A stretch of 55,480 nucleotides of DNA. Source: Nitrospira sp. (lineage in GTDB: Bacteria; Nitrospirota; Nitrospiria; Nitrospirales; Nitrospiraceae). Shown here in pieces: positions 1 through 9,211 of the stretch. Every line of letters begins with the position of its first letter. Position 1 is the first letter of the stretch. A program made the translations under genes and the position numbers. The DNA lies in the NCBI GenBank assembly GCA_019636815.1, contig JAHBWT010000015.1:1-55480 (forward strand), read 5' to 3'. The notes under the pieces are model-generated. The model made no database searches. It was not told where the DNA came from and saw nothing but the letters and a program-made list of their open reading frames with translations.

Positions 1-71
1 GCGATCGCTTTTTGCCAATGCACGACCCGCAGGGGTTCATAGGTCGCGTTGAGCAGGAGGGTCATTTCCAT
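1..71 (-). CDS. HNH endonuclease, N-terminal fragment (runs off the window)
   Basis: The reverse strand from 71 reads MEMTLLLNATYEPLRVVHWQ and continues off the left edge. The pattern 'LNATYEPL..V.W..A' is the conserved N-terminus of a widespread HNH endonuclease family. The first ATG (71) has a GAGG about 6 nt upstream; a second ATG at 65 is also possible. The HNH motif itself lies outside the window, so nuclease function rests on the N-terminal signature alone. The gene is divergent from the Rieske ferredoxin at 222. Confidence 0.6.
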   Translation of the reverse strand, partial: MEMTLLLNATYEPLRVVHWQKAI

Positions 72-221
72 GCAGGAACCTCATCCCCAATCGGGCCTCC
101 ATGGCAGTCACGGAGTGTTTCCGCAGGGTAGGACTACAGGCTGATGATTCTATGCCATAAGGTGGTGTTGAAATCAAGCAACCGCGCCTTCTGGCGCCGC
201 CTCGAGCAAGTCAAGGGAGAG

Positions 222-560
222 ATGATCATCATGAAGGATTTTGTCAAAGTCGCCTTCGCGCACGAGGTTCCACCCGGAACCGGGCGAACCGTCGAGGTCG
301 ACGGCATCTGGATAGCCATCTTCAACGTGGAGGGAGTTTTTTACGCGATCGATAACAGCTGCCCCCATGCGGGTGGTCCACTCGGAGAAGGCGCATTGTG
401 CGAAGGGGTGGTCGAGTGTCCCTGGCACGGCTGGAAATTCGACGTCACTTCAGGAGAACGAGTCGGGAATCCAAATTTCCAGGTCACGTGTTGTGAGGTC
501 TGCGTTCAAGGGGACGAGGTACAGATTGCCATCCCACCATCTCTTCGAGAACCGGCTTAA
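222..560 (+). CDS. Rieske-type [2Fe-2S] ferredoxin (NirD/BphF-like)
   Basis: A soluble single-domain Rieske protein of 112 aa. The cluster ligands are visible as C47-P-H49 and C66-P-W-H69, and the Gly/Pro-rich text around both boxes is typical of NirD-like and dioxygenase-type ferredoxins. These proteins carry single electrons to oxidoreductases; the partner here is unknown. The frame is open back to 144, but GGGAG lies just before the ATG at 222; the ATG at 231 is an alternative with longer spacing. Its stop overlaps the stop of the convergent gene at 557 through a shared TTAA. Confidence 0.85.
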   Translation: MIIMKDFVKVAFAHEVPPGTGRTVEVDGIWIAIFNVEGVFYAIDNSCPHAGGPLGEGALCEGVVECPWHGWKFDVTSGERVGNPNFQVTCCEVCVQGDEVQIAIPPSLREPA

Positions 561-1039
561 CCTGTTGATGGGCTGGGTGGTATGGGCACAGCGGGAGGTT
601 CGGGATCGGGTGCTTTTGGAGTCACTCCATCAGCCGGCAACGAGGCGGCATTGACCTTTTTGAGTTGAAGATGGGCATGCCAAATAAACTCCCGCTCGAA
701 CCACTGCCCTCGAACCCCTTGGTCACGAAGTTGGACACGGATTTCGAAAATATCTCCCTCGACGTGTTTCACTCGCCATTCTCCCAGACGGACCCCCTGC
801 CCGCGTGCTTTCATCGCGCGGACATGATCCTCCATGGCCCGCGCGATCGTCGGATATCCGATCGCAGGGTGATTTTGCACCAAGGCCAGGGCTTCGGCTT
901 CCTGTGGTTCTCCTGACAGAGTCACAGAGGGCAATGTTGTCCACGCATAGTAGAGCGCACCTAATACGACAACACCCACAACCGCGTAGTGGATGATGCG
1001 ACTGAGGAATGGTCTTGGGAGTGTCTCGTGTTCTGCCAT
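557..1039 (-). CDS. Membrane-anchored protein of unknown function
   Basis: A 160-aa protein with one hydrophobic segment (about residues 15-33) after a short basic N-terminus, so probably N-in with a periplasmic domain. The soluble part (about 40-135) has alternating beta-like stretches. The last 25 residues are rich in Pro and form a low-complexity tail. I do not recognise the family. It is convergent with the Rieske gene and has about 200 bp of apparently empty sequence upstream. Confidence 0.65.
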   Translation of the reverse strand: MAEHETLPRPFLSRIIHYAVVGVVVLGALYYAWTTLPSVTLSGEPQEAEALALVQNHPAIGYPTIARAMEDHVRAMKARGQGVRLGEWRVKHVEGDIFEIRVQLRDQGVRGQWFEREFIWHAHLQLKKVNAASLPADGVTPKAPDPEPPAVPIPPSPSTG

Positions 1040-1244
1040 GCAGGACGCGGTTGTCGTTGCGAAAAGTCAGGCCTTAGATCCTTATAGACACTGCGGCATC
1101 TTAGGAAGGCTCGGATGCCATGTCAATGTAGGTGCCGTAGGAGTCATGGATCTCCGAGAGGTGTGGCGCTTGTCTGGTGAAAAGCCGGTGTGTTACAAGT
1201 AGCTACGCGTGTGTACCGCGTTCGGTTATAGATGAGTCACAGGC

Positions 1245-1688
1245 ATGAAGTTCTTTTTGTACGGCGATCTTCTGAATCCCTCACAACTCACACGACGAGC
1301 CCCGGAACATCGGTTCTTGCACCTTGCGACCTTGGCCGACCATACGGTGCAATTTTGCCGGTGGTCGTCGCAATGGCGGTGTGGGCTCGCCAGTGTCGTC
1401 CATTCGATGGGTGAAAAGACCTGGGGTGGCGTGTTCGAACTGACGGATGAAGACGTAGCGATCATGGATCAGTTCGAGGAGGATGTGCCGCAAGGAGCCT
1501 ACCGCCACCTTCAAGTAACCGTCTCGACCGAGACTGGAGAAAAGGAACTGGTGACCACCTATGCGGCAAAGCCGATCGGCAAATTCAAGCCTAAAGACCA
1601 TTACCTGGACTGGGTGATTAAAGGACTCAAAGAGTGGAAGTTTCCGGAAGAAGTGATCCAGCAATGGGAATCGTATCGCCCACGATAA
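1245..1688 (+). CDS. Gamma-glutamylcyclotransferase-like (AIG2/GGCT fold) protein
   Basis: 147 aa. The N-terminal YGDLLNP (6-12) corresponds to the YGSNLNP substrate loop of GGCT-like proteins. W60-GGVFEL followed by MDQFE (74-78) matches the region holding the catalytic Glu, here E78. Family members cyclise gamma-glutamyl amides to 5-oxoproline or act on related amides; the substrate cannot be read from sequence. The S-N to D-L change in the first loop is a deviation worth noting. No strong ribosome binding site is visible, and the start is chosen because the fold begins there. Confidence 0.7.
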   Translation: MKFFLYGDLLNPSQLTRRAPEHRFLHLATLADHTVQFCRWSSQWRCGLASVVHSMGEKTWGGVFELTDEDVAIMDQFEEDVPQGAYRHLQVTVSTETGEKELVTTYAAKPIGKFKPKDHYLDWVIKGLKEWKFPEEVIQQWESYRPR

Positions 1689-1734
1689 ACATATCGTAGG
1701 CGGATGTTTCATACCGATTGTTATTGAGGAGACC

Positions 1735-2061
1735 ATGCCAAAACCTAAATATCATATTCTCGTCTGCACGAATTCCCGTCCCCCCGGGCACCCCAAGCCG
1801 TCATGCGGCTCGGCCGGTGCCGCGCAGTTGCTCATGGCCTTCAACATGGGATTGATGCAACGTGCTGTTCCGCCTGGAGAAGTTTTAGTCAGTGCCACAG
1901 GATGCCTTGGACCATGCGAGCAAGGTCCCACGGTTGTGGTGTATCCTGACAACACGTGGTACTCTAAAGTGAGTGAAGCTGATGTTGCCACGATCCTCGA
2001 TGAACATGTGGCGAAGGGGACGCCGGCCATGAAGTTAAATCCAGATGCCGTATGGAAATAG
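1735..2061 (+). CDS. Thioredoxin-like [2Fe-2S] ferredoxin
   Basis: 108 aa with four cysteines in the pattern C11-x12-C24 and C57-x3-C61, the ligand set of thioredoxin-fold [2Fe-2S] ferredoxins (Aquifex/Azotobacter type and NuoE-like domains). It is expected to be a soluble one-electron carrier. A clear GAGGAG lies 4 nt before the ATG. It sits between a GGCT-like gene and moaB, so a link to molybdoenzyme electron transfer is possible but is inference only. Confidence 0.85.
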   Translation: MPKPKYHILVCTNSRPPGHPKPSCGSAGAAQLLMAFNMGLMQRAVPPGEVLVSATGCLGPCEQGPTVVVYPDNTWYSKVSEADVATILDEHVAKGTPAMKLNPDAVWK

Positions 2062-2133
2062 CAACAGGCATTTGCGCGTTCATCGAGATCAAGATATGAC
2101 GATCAACCACGAACCACACCTTTACATTCGAAC

Positions 2134-2646
2134 ATGACAACCCAAACTCATCATGAACATAAAAGCCAGGCACCCGAATCAATCGGGTGCATGGTCATCA
2201 CCTGTAGCGATACCCGCACGCCAGAAACCGACACGAGCGGTCAGCTGATTCGCAAGCTCCTGGAAGAGCGAAACCATAAGGTCGTTGGGTATCATCTCGT
2301 GAAAGACGACCCGGGACAGATCCAGCTGTGGATCGCTCGAGGCACGGTCAACGACGCGGTGCAGGCCATCATCCTCAATGGTGGCACCGGTATTTCCCGG
2401 CGGGATTCCACGTTCGAAGCAGTGGATGCCATGCTGGAAAAGCGACTCGCGGGATTCGGAGAAATCTTTCGGTTGCTGACCTATCAAGACATTGGCTCAC
2501 CGGCGATCATGAGCCGGGCGACTGCCGGTGTGATCAAAGGCCGCGTACTTTTTTCCACTCCAGGCTCAGAAACCGCAGTTCGCCTCGCCATGGAGAAGTT
2601 GATCCTCCCCGAACTGGGACATCTCGTGCAGCAACTTTCCACATAA
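2134..2646 (+). CDS. moaB: Molybdenum cofactor biosynthesis protein MoaB/MogA family
   Basis: 170 aa, the full length of the MoaB/Mog fold. It has the molybdopterin-binding GGTG (83-86) followed by RRDST, the later G-F-G-E-x-F-R segment and the SRA-x-AG and PGS motifs of the family. MoaB/MogA adenylates molybdopterin before Mo insertion. The first 15 residues are polar and not conserved. The rest of the pathway (moaA, moaDE, moaC) is at 27.8-30.2 kb on the other strand, so this copy is physically separate. Confidence 0.9.
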   Translation: MTTQTHHEHKSQAPESIGCMVITCSDTRTPETDTSGQLIRKLLEERNHKVVGYHLVKDDPGQIQLWIARGTVNDAVQAIILNGGTGISRRDSTFEAVDAMLEKRLAGFGEIFRLLTYQDIGSPAIMSRATAGVIKGRVLFSTPGSETAVRLAMEKLILPELGHLVQQLST

Positions 2647-3070
2647 GCCTGCGCAACTCCTGGGGGTCACCATTTCAATAACCATTGGGGAGTGCGTGTG
2701 CCTATCCGAATCTTACCCGGCATCGTTCGACCTTCACGGTACAACACGTAGACCTTCACCTGAAGAGGTACGCACACAGCGGTGGAGCGGGGGAGGAGGG
2801 CTCTGTTGTGCGCCCGGGGGGAGAAGATGCCCGCGGACGTGCTCACTAAGAACTTTCGGCTTCATGAGGCCCGGAAGACGGGAGCGGATCAAATAGATCT
2901 CTGCGAACCGGCTGCGGGAAGCCGGGTCCCCCTCCTTGAGACTCCACGCATAGAATTTCGCCCCAGTGGTATCGACCAAAGTCCACATGAATAGTGCGCT
3001 TTATGGCCACCTCAATGGCATCGACGATCTGGCTATTTCCACAAAGAAAACGCTGTGGGGATCCGAAGCG
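2647..3070. other. Gap with no supported gene
   Basis: About 420 bp between moaB and the pseudogene at 3071. Short open frames occur on both strands, but none has a ribosome binding site or recognisable protein text. The base composition is strongly G-rich around 2790-2830. The stretch adjoins decayed coding DNA and may be older remnant sequence; I cannot identify a parent gene. Confidence 0.5.
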
Positions 3071-3660
3071 CTAGTTGAGATCGGGCGCTTCCCGTGTTGA
3101 CCCAACACCGACAACAAAGCTCACAAAGCTGCGATCGCTCCATTGAGAGGTGCCGCCGATGAGCAAGCCTCCAATATGAGTGGCTTGCGGCGCGGTGGTA
3201 AGGAGCAGATTGGAGGCAGAAGCGGGCCTTGAAAAGATCGTATGTCATATCCCAGCATCAACGATAGCTTTTCGTTAAGCGAAACGCCGAGACCCAGGTT
3301 GGCGTTGCCTCCACTTCCTGGGGCAACACGTCCGATGCCGTCGCCTACATCGCGAGGAATATTTTATAAATGAAGCTCGCACTGCCAAGGACGACAGGGT
3401 CGCTGGGAAAGAGAAATGTAAGGCCCAGCTGAAAAATGTAAAACTCTGACCCGTCGGTAATTCTGTCTGCAACCCGGTGACCAAGTCTATCCGTACTTCA
3501 AACGGACTGGTTCCGCTGATGCTCTGAAGCTGGCAAACCGATGAAATACGGTTTATCGGGCCCTCCTTGATTGATTTGAAACCGCCGGTTGTTTCAACAT
3601 CTCCGAGACCCGAGCCATTGAAGGTCGAGAGAGTATCAGCCTGCGATGGGATGGCGACGG
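3071..3660 (-). pseudogene. Decayed outer-membrane transporter (MetA-pathway/phenol-degradation-type beta barrel)
   Basis: Reading the reverse strand in changing frames gives a continuous outer-membrane barrel text: FNGSGLGD (about 3625-3605), GPDKPYFIG, then TGLQTELPTG, FPSDPVVLG, GRVAPGSGGNANLGLGVSL, NEKLSLMLGYD, and a C-terminal block GGLLIGG...VVGVGSTREAPDLN ending in TAG at 3073-3071. At least three frame changes and an internal stop separate these blocks. The block order and the repeated 'G-x-G-x-S' beta-strand text match the transporter family PF13557. No single reading frame could make the protein, so it is inactive. The N-terminal third, beyond about 3660, is not recognisable. Confidence 0.7.
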
Positions 3661-3792
3661 CCGCCGACTCTCATGCCCTGTCTCGCACCCGCTGCATACG
3701 TCCCCAGGATATACCCCATGCCGGCTCCATGGCTCTAGGCGAAATACCTGAAACATTCTGCCTATTACGTAGAATTTCAGAGCGCTCCGATG

Positions 3793-3813
3793 CAGCATCC
3801 TGCAGGGATGCTG
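3793..3813. terminator. Stem-loop between the pseudogene and terC
   Basis: CAGCATCC and GGATGCTG form a perfect 8-bp stem with a 5-nt loop, followed by the AT-rich TTATTAT on the plus strand. It could be a terminator fragment. It lies in the otherwise featureless 290 bp between the decayed transporter and terC. Confidence 0.4.
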
Positions 3814-3947
3814 TTATTATCTCCATAACTGAATCTGATTGAATTTAGTCGAATGGATAGCGCTAAATGGCACTACCTGTGATCATTCATGATATGTCGT
3901 GGCTCTATCCCCATGCCTGATCCACTGTACGTAGTTTGGAGAATCAC

Positions 3948-4721
3948 ATGTTCGATTGGGTGACCGACTCAGAGATGTGGATGGCGTTTGCTACACTCAC
4001 CGCCCTTGAGATCGTTCTGGGGATTGATAACATTATTTTCATTTCGGTTCTCGTCGGCCGTCTTCCTGAGCATCGGCGGAACCTGGCGCGTCGGATGGGA
4101 TTGGGCCTTGCGATGGTCGCACGGCTGGGGCTGCTCTTTTCTATCTCCCTCATGATGGGCCTCACGGCTCCCATCTTCACCGTGATGAATCACGCTCTTT
4201 CGGGACGCGATCTCATACTCATCGTGGGTGGTCTCTTTCTCCTGGTCAAGGCGACCCACGAGATCCATGAAAGCTTGGAAGGAGTTGCCGAGCACAAAGC
4301 TTCCGTGGCCACGATCAGCTTCGGTATGATGATGTTTCAAATCGCGCTGCTGGACATCGTGTTTTCCTTGGATTCCGTCATCACGGCTGTCGGACTCGTG
4401 GACGATGTTTCCGTCATGGCGACCGCGATCATCGCCGCCGTGCTCGTGATGCTATTCGCATCTCGCGCCATCGGAGAATTTGTCGACACCCATCCGACGA
4501 TCAAGATTCTTGCGCTCTCATTTCTGATTCTTGTTGGAGTCACCCTCATGATCGAGGGCTTCGATGTGCATGTGCCTAAAGGATATATCTACTTCGCCAT
4601 GGCCTTTTCGGTGGCCGTGGAGATGATCAATCTCCGAATTCGTCCGCGCACTGCTCCACCTCGCAAACTCTACAACCGGTACTCAGCTGAGAAGACGGAA
4701 TGTGCTGCGCAAGAACATTGA
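3948..4721 (+). CDS. TerC-family integral membrane protein
   Basis: 257 aa with about seven hydrophobic segments. The family signatures are present: a first helix with E-I-V-L-G-I-D-N, and a later helix with D-I-V-F-S-L-D-S containing the membrane-buried acidic residues. TerC proteins export Mn2+ or otherwise act in metal homeostasis and tellurite resistance. The frame is open to a TTG at 3936, but the ATG at 3948 has TGGAG 6 nt upstream and begins the conserved part. I looked for a yybP-ykoY riboswitch upstream and saw none. Confidence 0.88.
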   Translation: MFDWVTDSEMWMAFATLTALEIVLGIDNIIFISVLVGRLPEHRRNLARRMGLGLAMVARLGLLFSISLMMGLTAPIFTVMNHALSGRDLILIVGGLFLLVKATHEIHESLEGVAEHKASVATISFGMMMFQIALLDIVFSLDSVITAVGLVDDVSVMATAIIAAVLVMLFASRAIGEFVDTHPTIKILALSFLILVGVTLMIEGFDVHVPKGYIYFAMAFSVAVEMINLRIRPRTAPPRKLYNRYSAEKTECAAQEH

Positions 4722-4883
4722 CAGCGACGACTCACGAGCCGTTAGCGTTCTTCCGAGATCGCTTCCCTGGAGTCTTGCCACCCGGGTTGCCACCGTCGTC
4801 CATCCTGTTCCGCAGGACATCTGTTTCTGCATGCCAGTGGAGGTCGATCCGTAATGATACACAGGCCTGAACAAGCAAACGTG

Positions 4884-5081
4884 CTATTCTTCAGGCTCCT
4901 CGATCGGACCGGCCCATTCACCATGCGCCAGCGTGACTTCCTGAAATCCTCCATCCGGCCATTGAAACTGTCCTGCGCCATCGACGAGCACGATAAACGG
5001 CTCGGTTTCGCGCGCTTCTCCGCGGAACCAGTACCATCCAGACCGACTCGGTGTTTCGATCGTCCAACGATAGGTCGACAT
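4884..5081 (-). CDS. Small conserved-looking hypothetical protein
   Basis: 65 aa starting at an ATG preceded by GGGGAGAG about 5 nt upstream, which decides against the longer frame open to 5171. The sequence is rich in Trp, Gly and acidic residues (SGWYWFRG, QWPDGG, EWAGPIEEPEE) and looks like a compact beta domain. It has no signal peptide and no Cys. It is divergent from hrpB and convergent with terC. Function unknown. Confidence 0.6.
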   Translation of the reverse strand: MSTYRWTIETPSRSGWYWFRGEARETEPFIVLVDGAGQFQWPDGGFQEVTLAHGEWAGPIEEPEE

Positions 5082-5174
5082 CGTTTCTCTCCCCATGCCG
5101 CGGTACCTCGGCATTCCGTCACGTCTATATTTTTTGATACAGTCTGACCAACCGATTTCCGACCCTATCACGCC

Positions 5175-7694
5175 ATGCGCCCACTTCCAATAGACGAGAT
5201 CCTGCCGTCGATCCGCCGAGCACTCGAAACCTGTCCAAACGCCCTGCTTACTGCTGCGCCCGGCGCCGGGAAAACGACCCGAGTCCCGCTGGCGCTCCTG
5301 GAGGCATCCTGGCTATCGGGACGGAAAATCGTGTTGCTGGAACCGAGGCGGCTCGCCGCGCGAGCCGCCGCATCGCGTATGGCGGATGAGCTTGATGAGC
5401 GCGTCGGGGAGACCGTCGGATACCGGATGAGGCTCGACACAAAGGTCGGACCGAAGACAAGAATCGAGGTTGTCACGGAGGGGATTCTGACCAGGATGCT
5501 CCACCAGGATCCGTCACTCGAGGCCTATGGCATGGTGCTGTTCGACGAATTCCACGAGCGCAGTTTGCAGGCCGACATGGGGCTCACCTTGTGCCTCGAA
5601 GCACAGCGACTGTTTCGCCCTGATCTTCGTCTGCTCGTCATGTCCGCGACCTTGGATTGTGGCTCAGTCAGCGACCTCTTAGGACACGCCCCGATCATCA
5701 CCTGCGAAGGTCGGATGTTTCCGGTAGAAATCCGATATCTGGATCAGCCGCTCGCCGGACCGCTCGACCGCGCCGTGACTCAGACGATCAAGCGCTCCCT
5801 CATACAGAACCACGGCAGTGTGCTGGCTTTCCTGCCTGGCATGGCCGCCATCCGCCGAGTCGAACGGATGCTGCTGGATGCCGAACTGGGATCATCCATA
5901 CACATCGCGCCGCTCCACGGGGAGCTTCCCCAAGCGATGCAAGACGCGGCCATTCGACCGGCGGCTCCCGGATCAAGGAAGATCGTACTCGCCACATCGA
6001 TCGCCGAAACCAGTTTGACGATCGACGGAGTCCGCGTGGTGATCGATTCAGGATGGCTGCGCCTTCCCCGTTTCGACCCCCGCTCCGGCCTCACTCGATT
6101 GGAGACCATCCGAGTCACCAAAGACGCTGCTGATCAGCGTCGTGGCCGAGCAGGACGCCTCGAACCAGGCGTCTGTTACCGGTTGTGGACCGAGAAGGAA
6201 CAAGCCGCGCTGGCGACTCATCGTCCGCCGGAGATTTTGGAGGCTGACCTGGCGCCACTGACGCTTGATCTCGCCAACTGGGGCACAGAGGATCCGGACG
6301 CATTATCGTGGCTCACTCCACCACCTCCAGGAGGGATCAGCCAATCCAAGGAGTTGCTCACACGGCTCGCAGCGTTTTCCACTGACGGACGCCTAACTGA
6401 ACATGGTCGCCAAATGGCCGCGTTTCCTCTCCATCCTCGCCTGTCTCACATGCTGCTCCAATCCAGACCACTGAGGTTGACCGATCTCGCGTGCAAGGTG
6501 GCGGCGCTGTTGAGCGAGCGCGACGTCCTGCAGAGTCCGCGCGACCACCAGAACCCCGATCTCCGCGTTAGGGTCGATCTTCTTCATGGAGAAGACGACT
6601 CTGTCGGACTGGCGCCGAATCGAGCCACAGTTGAACGGGTGAAACGGACAGCACAACTCTGGCATCGTCAAATCAGTAAACCATTCGAGGAGAGGAACAA
6701 CAACGGTCACGACCCTTCGCAGACGATCGGGATATTACTTGCGCTGGCTTATCCGGATCGGATTGCGCAGCGACAGGCCGGTGAGGACTCCCGCTATCGA
6801 CTCGTCAATGGACGAGGTGCACGGTTCACCGAACCGAATCCTATGGATGGCGAACCCTTCCTGGTTGTGGCAGATCTTGATGGAGGGACGCCGTGGGCAA
6901 GAATTAATCTTGCGGCTCCGATTACTCGAGAGGAAATTGAATCGCTTTACCACGACCAACTCGTTGAGGAAGAATCAGTGGCCTGGGATGAGACGTGTGG
7001 TGCCGTTCGAGCGTCCCGCCGACAAAAACTTGGTTCGGTGGTGACCAGGGACGAAGTCATCTCTCAACCGGACGCAGGCCATTTGACTGAGGCTCTGTTG
7101 CAAGGTATTCGTTACGCAGGGTTTGAATGTTTACCTTTTACCAGAGAGCTTCGAGAGTGGCAGGCTCGAGTCATGTGGGTGCGACGCGTAGAGGGCCCTT
7201 GCTCGGATTGGCCGGATCTGTCTAACGAGGCACTGCTGAAGACATTGAACAGGTGGCTCAGTCCATACTTGACTGGAATCACCACCCTCGATCGGGTGAA
7301 ACGCCTGAATCTCACCGCTCCGCTCCATGCTCTTCTCACGTACGAACAACACAGGCGTCTTGATCAGCTCGCTCCGACTCACCTCGTTGTCCCAAGCGGA
7401 TCCCGCCTCCAAATCGATTACGAACAGCGCGAATATCCTGTTTTGGCGGTGCGCCTACAAGAAATGTTCGGATGTAAAGAGACTCCGCGGGTAGCGAATG
7501 GGAAAATACCCGTGATGTTGCATCTACTCTCTCCTGCCGGACGGCCGGTGCAAGTCACGCAGGATTTAGCGGGGTTCTGGAAGCGGGCCTACCATGAGGT
7601 CCGGAAAGAGCTACGCGGTCGCTACCCGAAACACCACTGGCCGGAAGATCCGCTTCATTCCGTTCCGACCGCGAAACCGAAACGCCGACGTTAA
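5175..7694 (+). CDS. hrpB: ATP-dependent RNA helicase HrpB (DEAH/RHA family)
   Basis: 839 aa, the normal HrpB length. Walker A APGAGKTT is at 28-35, motif II appears as DEFH (124-127, the HrpB form of DEAH, in DEFHERS), motif III SAT is at 157-159 and the motif VI box QRRGRAGR is near 320. HA2/OB-like regions and the HrpB-specific C-terminal domain follow. HrpB is a nonessential cytoplasmic helicase. The gene stands alone, with divergent and convergent neighbours. Confidence 0.93.
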   Translation: MRPLPIDEILPSIRRALETCPNALLTAAPGAGKTTRVPLALLEASWLSGRKIVLLEPRRLAARAAASRMADELDERVGETVGYRMRLDTKVGPKTRIEVVTEGILTRMLHQDPSLEAYGMVLFDEFHERSLQADMGLTLCLEAQRLFRPDLRLLVMSATLDCGSVSDLLGHAPIITCEGRMFPVEIRYLDQPLAGPLDRAVTQTIKRSLIQNHGSVLAFLPGMAAIRRVERMLLDAELGSSIHIAPLHGELPQAMQDAAIRPAAPGSRKIVLATSIAETSLTIDGVRVVIDSGWLRLPRFDPRSGLTRLETIRVTKDAADQRRGRAGRLEPGVCYRLWTEKEQAALATHRPPEILEADLAPLTLDLANWGTEDPDALSWLTPPPPGGISQSKELLTRLAAFSTDGRLTEHGRQMAAFPLHPRLSHMLLQSRPLRLTDLACKVAALLSERDVLQSPRDHQNPDLRVRVDLLHGEDDSVGLAPNRATVERVKRTAQLWHRQISKPFEERNNNGHDPSQTIGILLALAYPDRIAQRQAGEDSRYRLVNGRGARFTEPNPMDGEPFLVVADLDGGTPWARINLAAPITREEIESLYHDQLVEEESVAWDETCGAVRASRRQKLGSVVTRDEVISQPDAGHLTEALLQGIRYAGFECLPFTRELREWQARVMWVRRVEGPCSDWPDLSNEALLKTLNRWLSPYLTGITTLDRVKRLNLTAPLHALLTYEQHRRLDQLAPTHLVVPSGSRLQIDYEQREYPVLAVRLQEMFGCKETPRVANGKIPVMLHLLSPAGRPVQVTQDLAGFWKRAYHEVRKELRGRYPKHHWPEDPLHSVPTAKPKRRR

Positions 7695-7807
7695 CTGTCG
7701 ACTCATTTGCTCACACAGACACGGTATGCCTTGAGCAAGGCCCAAGAAGAGGCTTCTCGATATTCTGGTTCGCTCGACTTGCCGCGAAATGCAGGGTTGT
7801 GGAGTCG

Positions 7808-8113
7808 TCACATGCTCGTGCGGCTCTGTTCCCACACCCGAAATGCGGCGAGATCCTGCGCGACGCTATGGAGTAACAATGCCAACACTGCTGCGTCGTC
7901 GATCAGTCCGATTCCAGGAATAAAGTCCGGCAGCAAGTCCATCGGACTGACGATATAGAGCAGAGCGGCGGCGAGAGACACGATCGTGCGCACCGAGAGG
8001 CCTCTGTAGCTGCCGCTCTTCCACGCCTTGAGTAACCGAACCAGCAGCGGAAGGTCGGACCAGAGACGGCTGATCATTCGTAGGATCTCGAGGAATCTCG
8101 TGGACATTCTCAT
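7808..8113 (-). CDS. DUF1232 (YkvA-like) membrane protein
   Basis: 101 aa. The hallmark Y-I-V-S-P-M-D-L-L-P-D-F-I-P-G-x-G segment, followed by D-D-A-A-V, defines DUF1232; two hydrophobic helices flank it. The frame is open to 8314, but GGGAGG lies 5 nt upstream of the ATG at 8113 and the residues upstream do not look conserved. Function in the family is not established. Confidence 0.75.
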   Translation of the reverse strand: MRMSTRFLEILRMISRLWSDLPLLVRLLKAWKSGSYRGLSVRTIVSLAAALLYIVSPMDLLPDFIPGIGLIDDAAVLALLLHSVAQDLAAFRVWEQSRTSM

Positions 8114-8203
8114 CTTCACCTCCCTCATGGCGTTCCTGTCTCTCCACAGGAACAGCACAGCAAAGACGACAGACAGAATACCAAACATCTTGCCCTTTAG
8201 AAA

Positions 8204-8418
8204 GATGGCACGGAGTATCTCTACCGACGAGTCAGAAACGAACTCAGCGAGTTCGGCCTGATGGCCGCAGTCATCGATATCTACGATGCGATCACGAGTG
8301 ACCGCTGCTACCACAGAGTCGCGCGGCCCAAGAAGCCTTTCAGTTTCCCTATCCCTGGCGTTGGAAGGACATTTTGGACGCCACCATGGTTCAGCGATTC
8401 ATCCACAAGGTGGCATGA
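8204..8418 (+). pseudogene. Remnant of an HD-GYP-type phosphodiesterase
   Basis: In one plus frame there is FGLMAAVIDIYDAITSDRCYHR, a close match to the segment after the GYP motif in HD-GYP proteins (A-A-I-V-D-x-Y-D-A-I-T-S-D-R-x-Y-H). After a frame change the text D-A-T-M-V-Q-R-F-I-H-K-V matches the 'LV..FI..VGIYP' end of the same domain, stopping at TGA 8416-8418. The HD and GYP motifs themselves are missing, so only the C-terminal third survives. It runs antisense to, and past the start of, the DUF1232 gene. Confidence 0.6.
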
Positions 8419-8505
8419 GCCCTTCATCGCAACAGCACATTCGTCAATCTAACCACGCAGCTATCAACACCCGCCTTCCTTCTCACACTCTCAAGCCGAC
8501 ACAAT

Positions 8506-8540
8506 ATTGACGGACCGAACTCTCCCGGACCGTCAATTTT
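8506..8540 (+). terminator. Rho-independent terminator
   Basis: ATTGACGG (8506-8513) pairs with CCGTCAAT (8530-8537); inside, CCG pairs with CGG after an A-A mismatch. The stem runs into TTTT at 8537-8540. It would end plus-strand transcription coming from the HD-GYP remnant. The remaining sequence from 8419 to 8666 shows no gene. Confidence 0.6.
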
Positions 8541-8666
8541 CTGAAAACTCTTGCCCCGTATAACTACGTACCTATCAAATCATTGCAATACTGACACATG
8601 ACATGTTGGCGCAGTTCTTGCTGAGTGCATTGTCAGCTGTGTACATACTCACCCTGGGAGGGATCA

Positions 8667-8840
8667 ATGGACTGTCCGAAGTGTACGGGCATGATGATGT
8701 TAGAGCGATTCTCGGATTTCTTTCTCGTGTTTTACGCCTGGAAATGCATCAATTGCGGCGCCATTATCGATCGCACCATTTCCAACAATCGCCGAAAGAG
8801 TTTGGCTGCTCGAAGATCCCAGGCCGTTGTCGCGCATTAA
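8667..8840 (+). CDS. Small zinc-ribbon protein
   Basis: 57 aa with CPKC (3-6) and CINC (27-30) on either side of an aromatic segment, giving a single zinc ribbon, then a basic tail. GGGAGGG about 4 nt before the ATG fixes the start; the longer frame to 8625 is rejected. Proteins of this size and pattern are typically DNA/RNA-binding or adaptor-like, but no function can be assigned. Confidence 0.65.
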   Translation: MDCPKCTGMMMLERFSDFFLVFYAWKCINCGAIIDRTISNNRRKSLAARRSQAVVAH

Positions 8841-9211
8841 GAAGATCGATCCTACCTCGAGCTCGAAGTTCGAGCCCAAAGTAGGACAGCAGTTGGGTCT
8901 GCTGCCATCTCACTGCTTTCGTCTGTTCAGAGCCAGGACTTGACGGCGGCCCCACTATACAAGGGGAGGAGGATACCCACATCGACTCGACCTTCTATCT
9001 AGACAAGACAGGTATTCAATATTGATCCTGTCTTGCTCTCTCCCTGCCGGGGCGATCGCTCCGAGTTGTAGCTCCTGCATATTCTTCTCACGGATCCAAC
9101 CTTCACAGGTTTGCGCGATCAGCGAATTGATCTGCTATAGCGGCAAAGACTCGTTTAATTCGGTACCATTTAATAAGACTCCGCTCTTGCGTCTCCCTTC
9201 CATCCATGCCG
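8841..9211. other. Gap containing stem-loops, no gene
   Basis: Directly after the zinc-ribbon stop, CCTAC (8851-8855) can pair with GTAGG (8881-8885) around an inner CTCGA/TCGAG stem, and CAGCAG (8887-8892) pairs with CTGCTG (8899-8904). At 9004-9035 CAAGACAGG and CCTGTCTTG form a 9-bp stem with a 14-nt loop. These are plausible transcription-end structures for the two converging genes, although T-tracts are poor. No open frame here has a start signal. Confidence 0.5.

Noticed and set aside
3814..3947. Possible yybP-ykoY Mn2+ riboswitch before terC
   Set aside because: The conserved sequences of that class are not visible in the leader.
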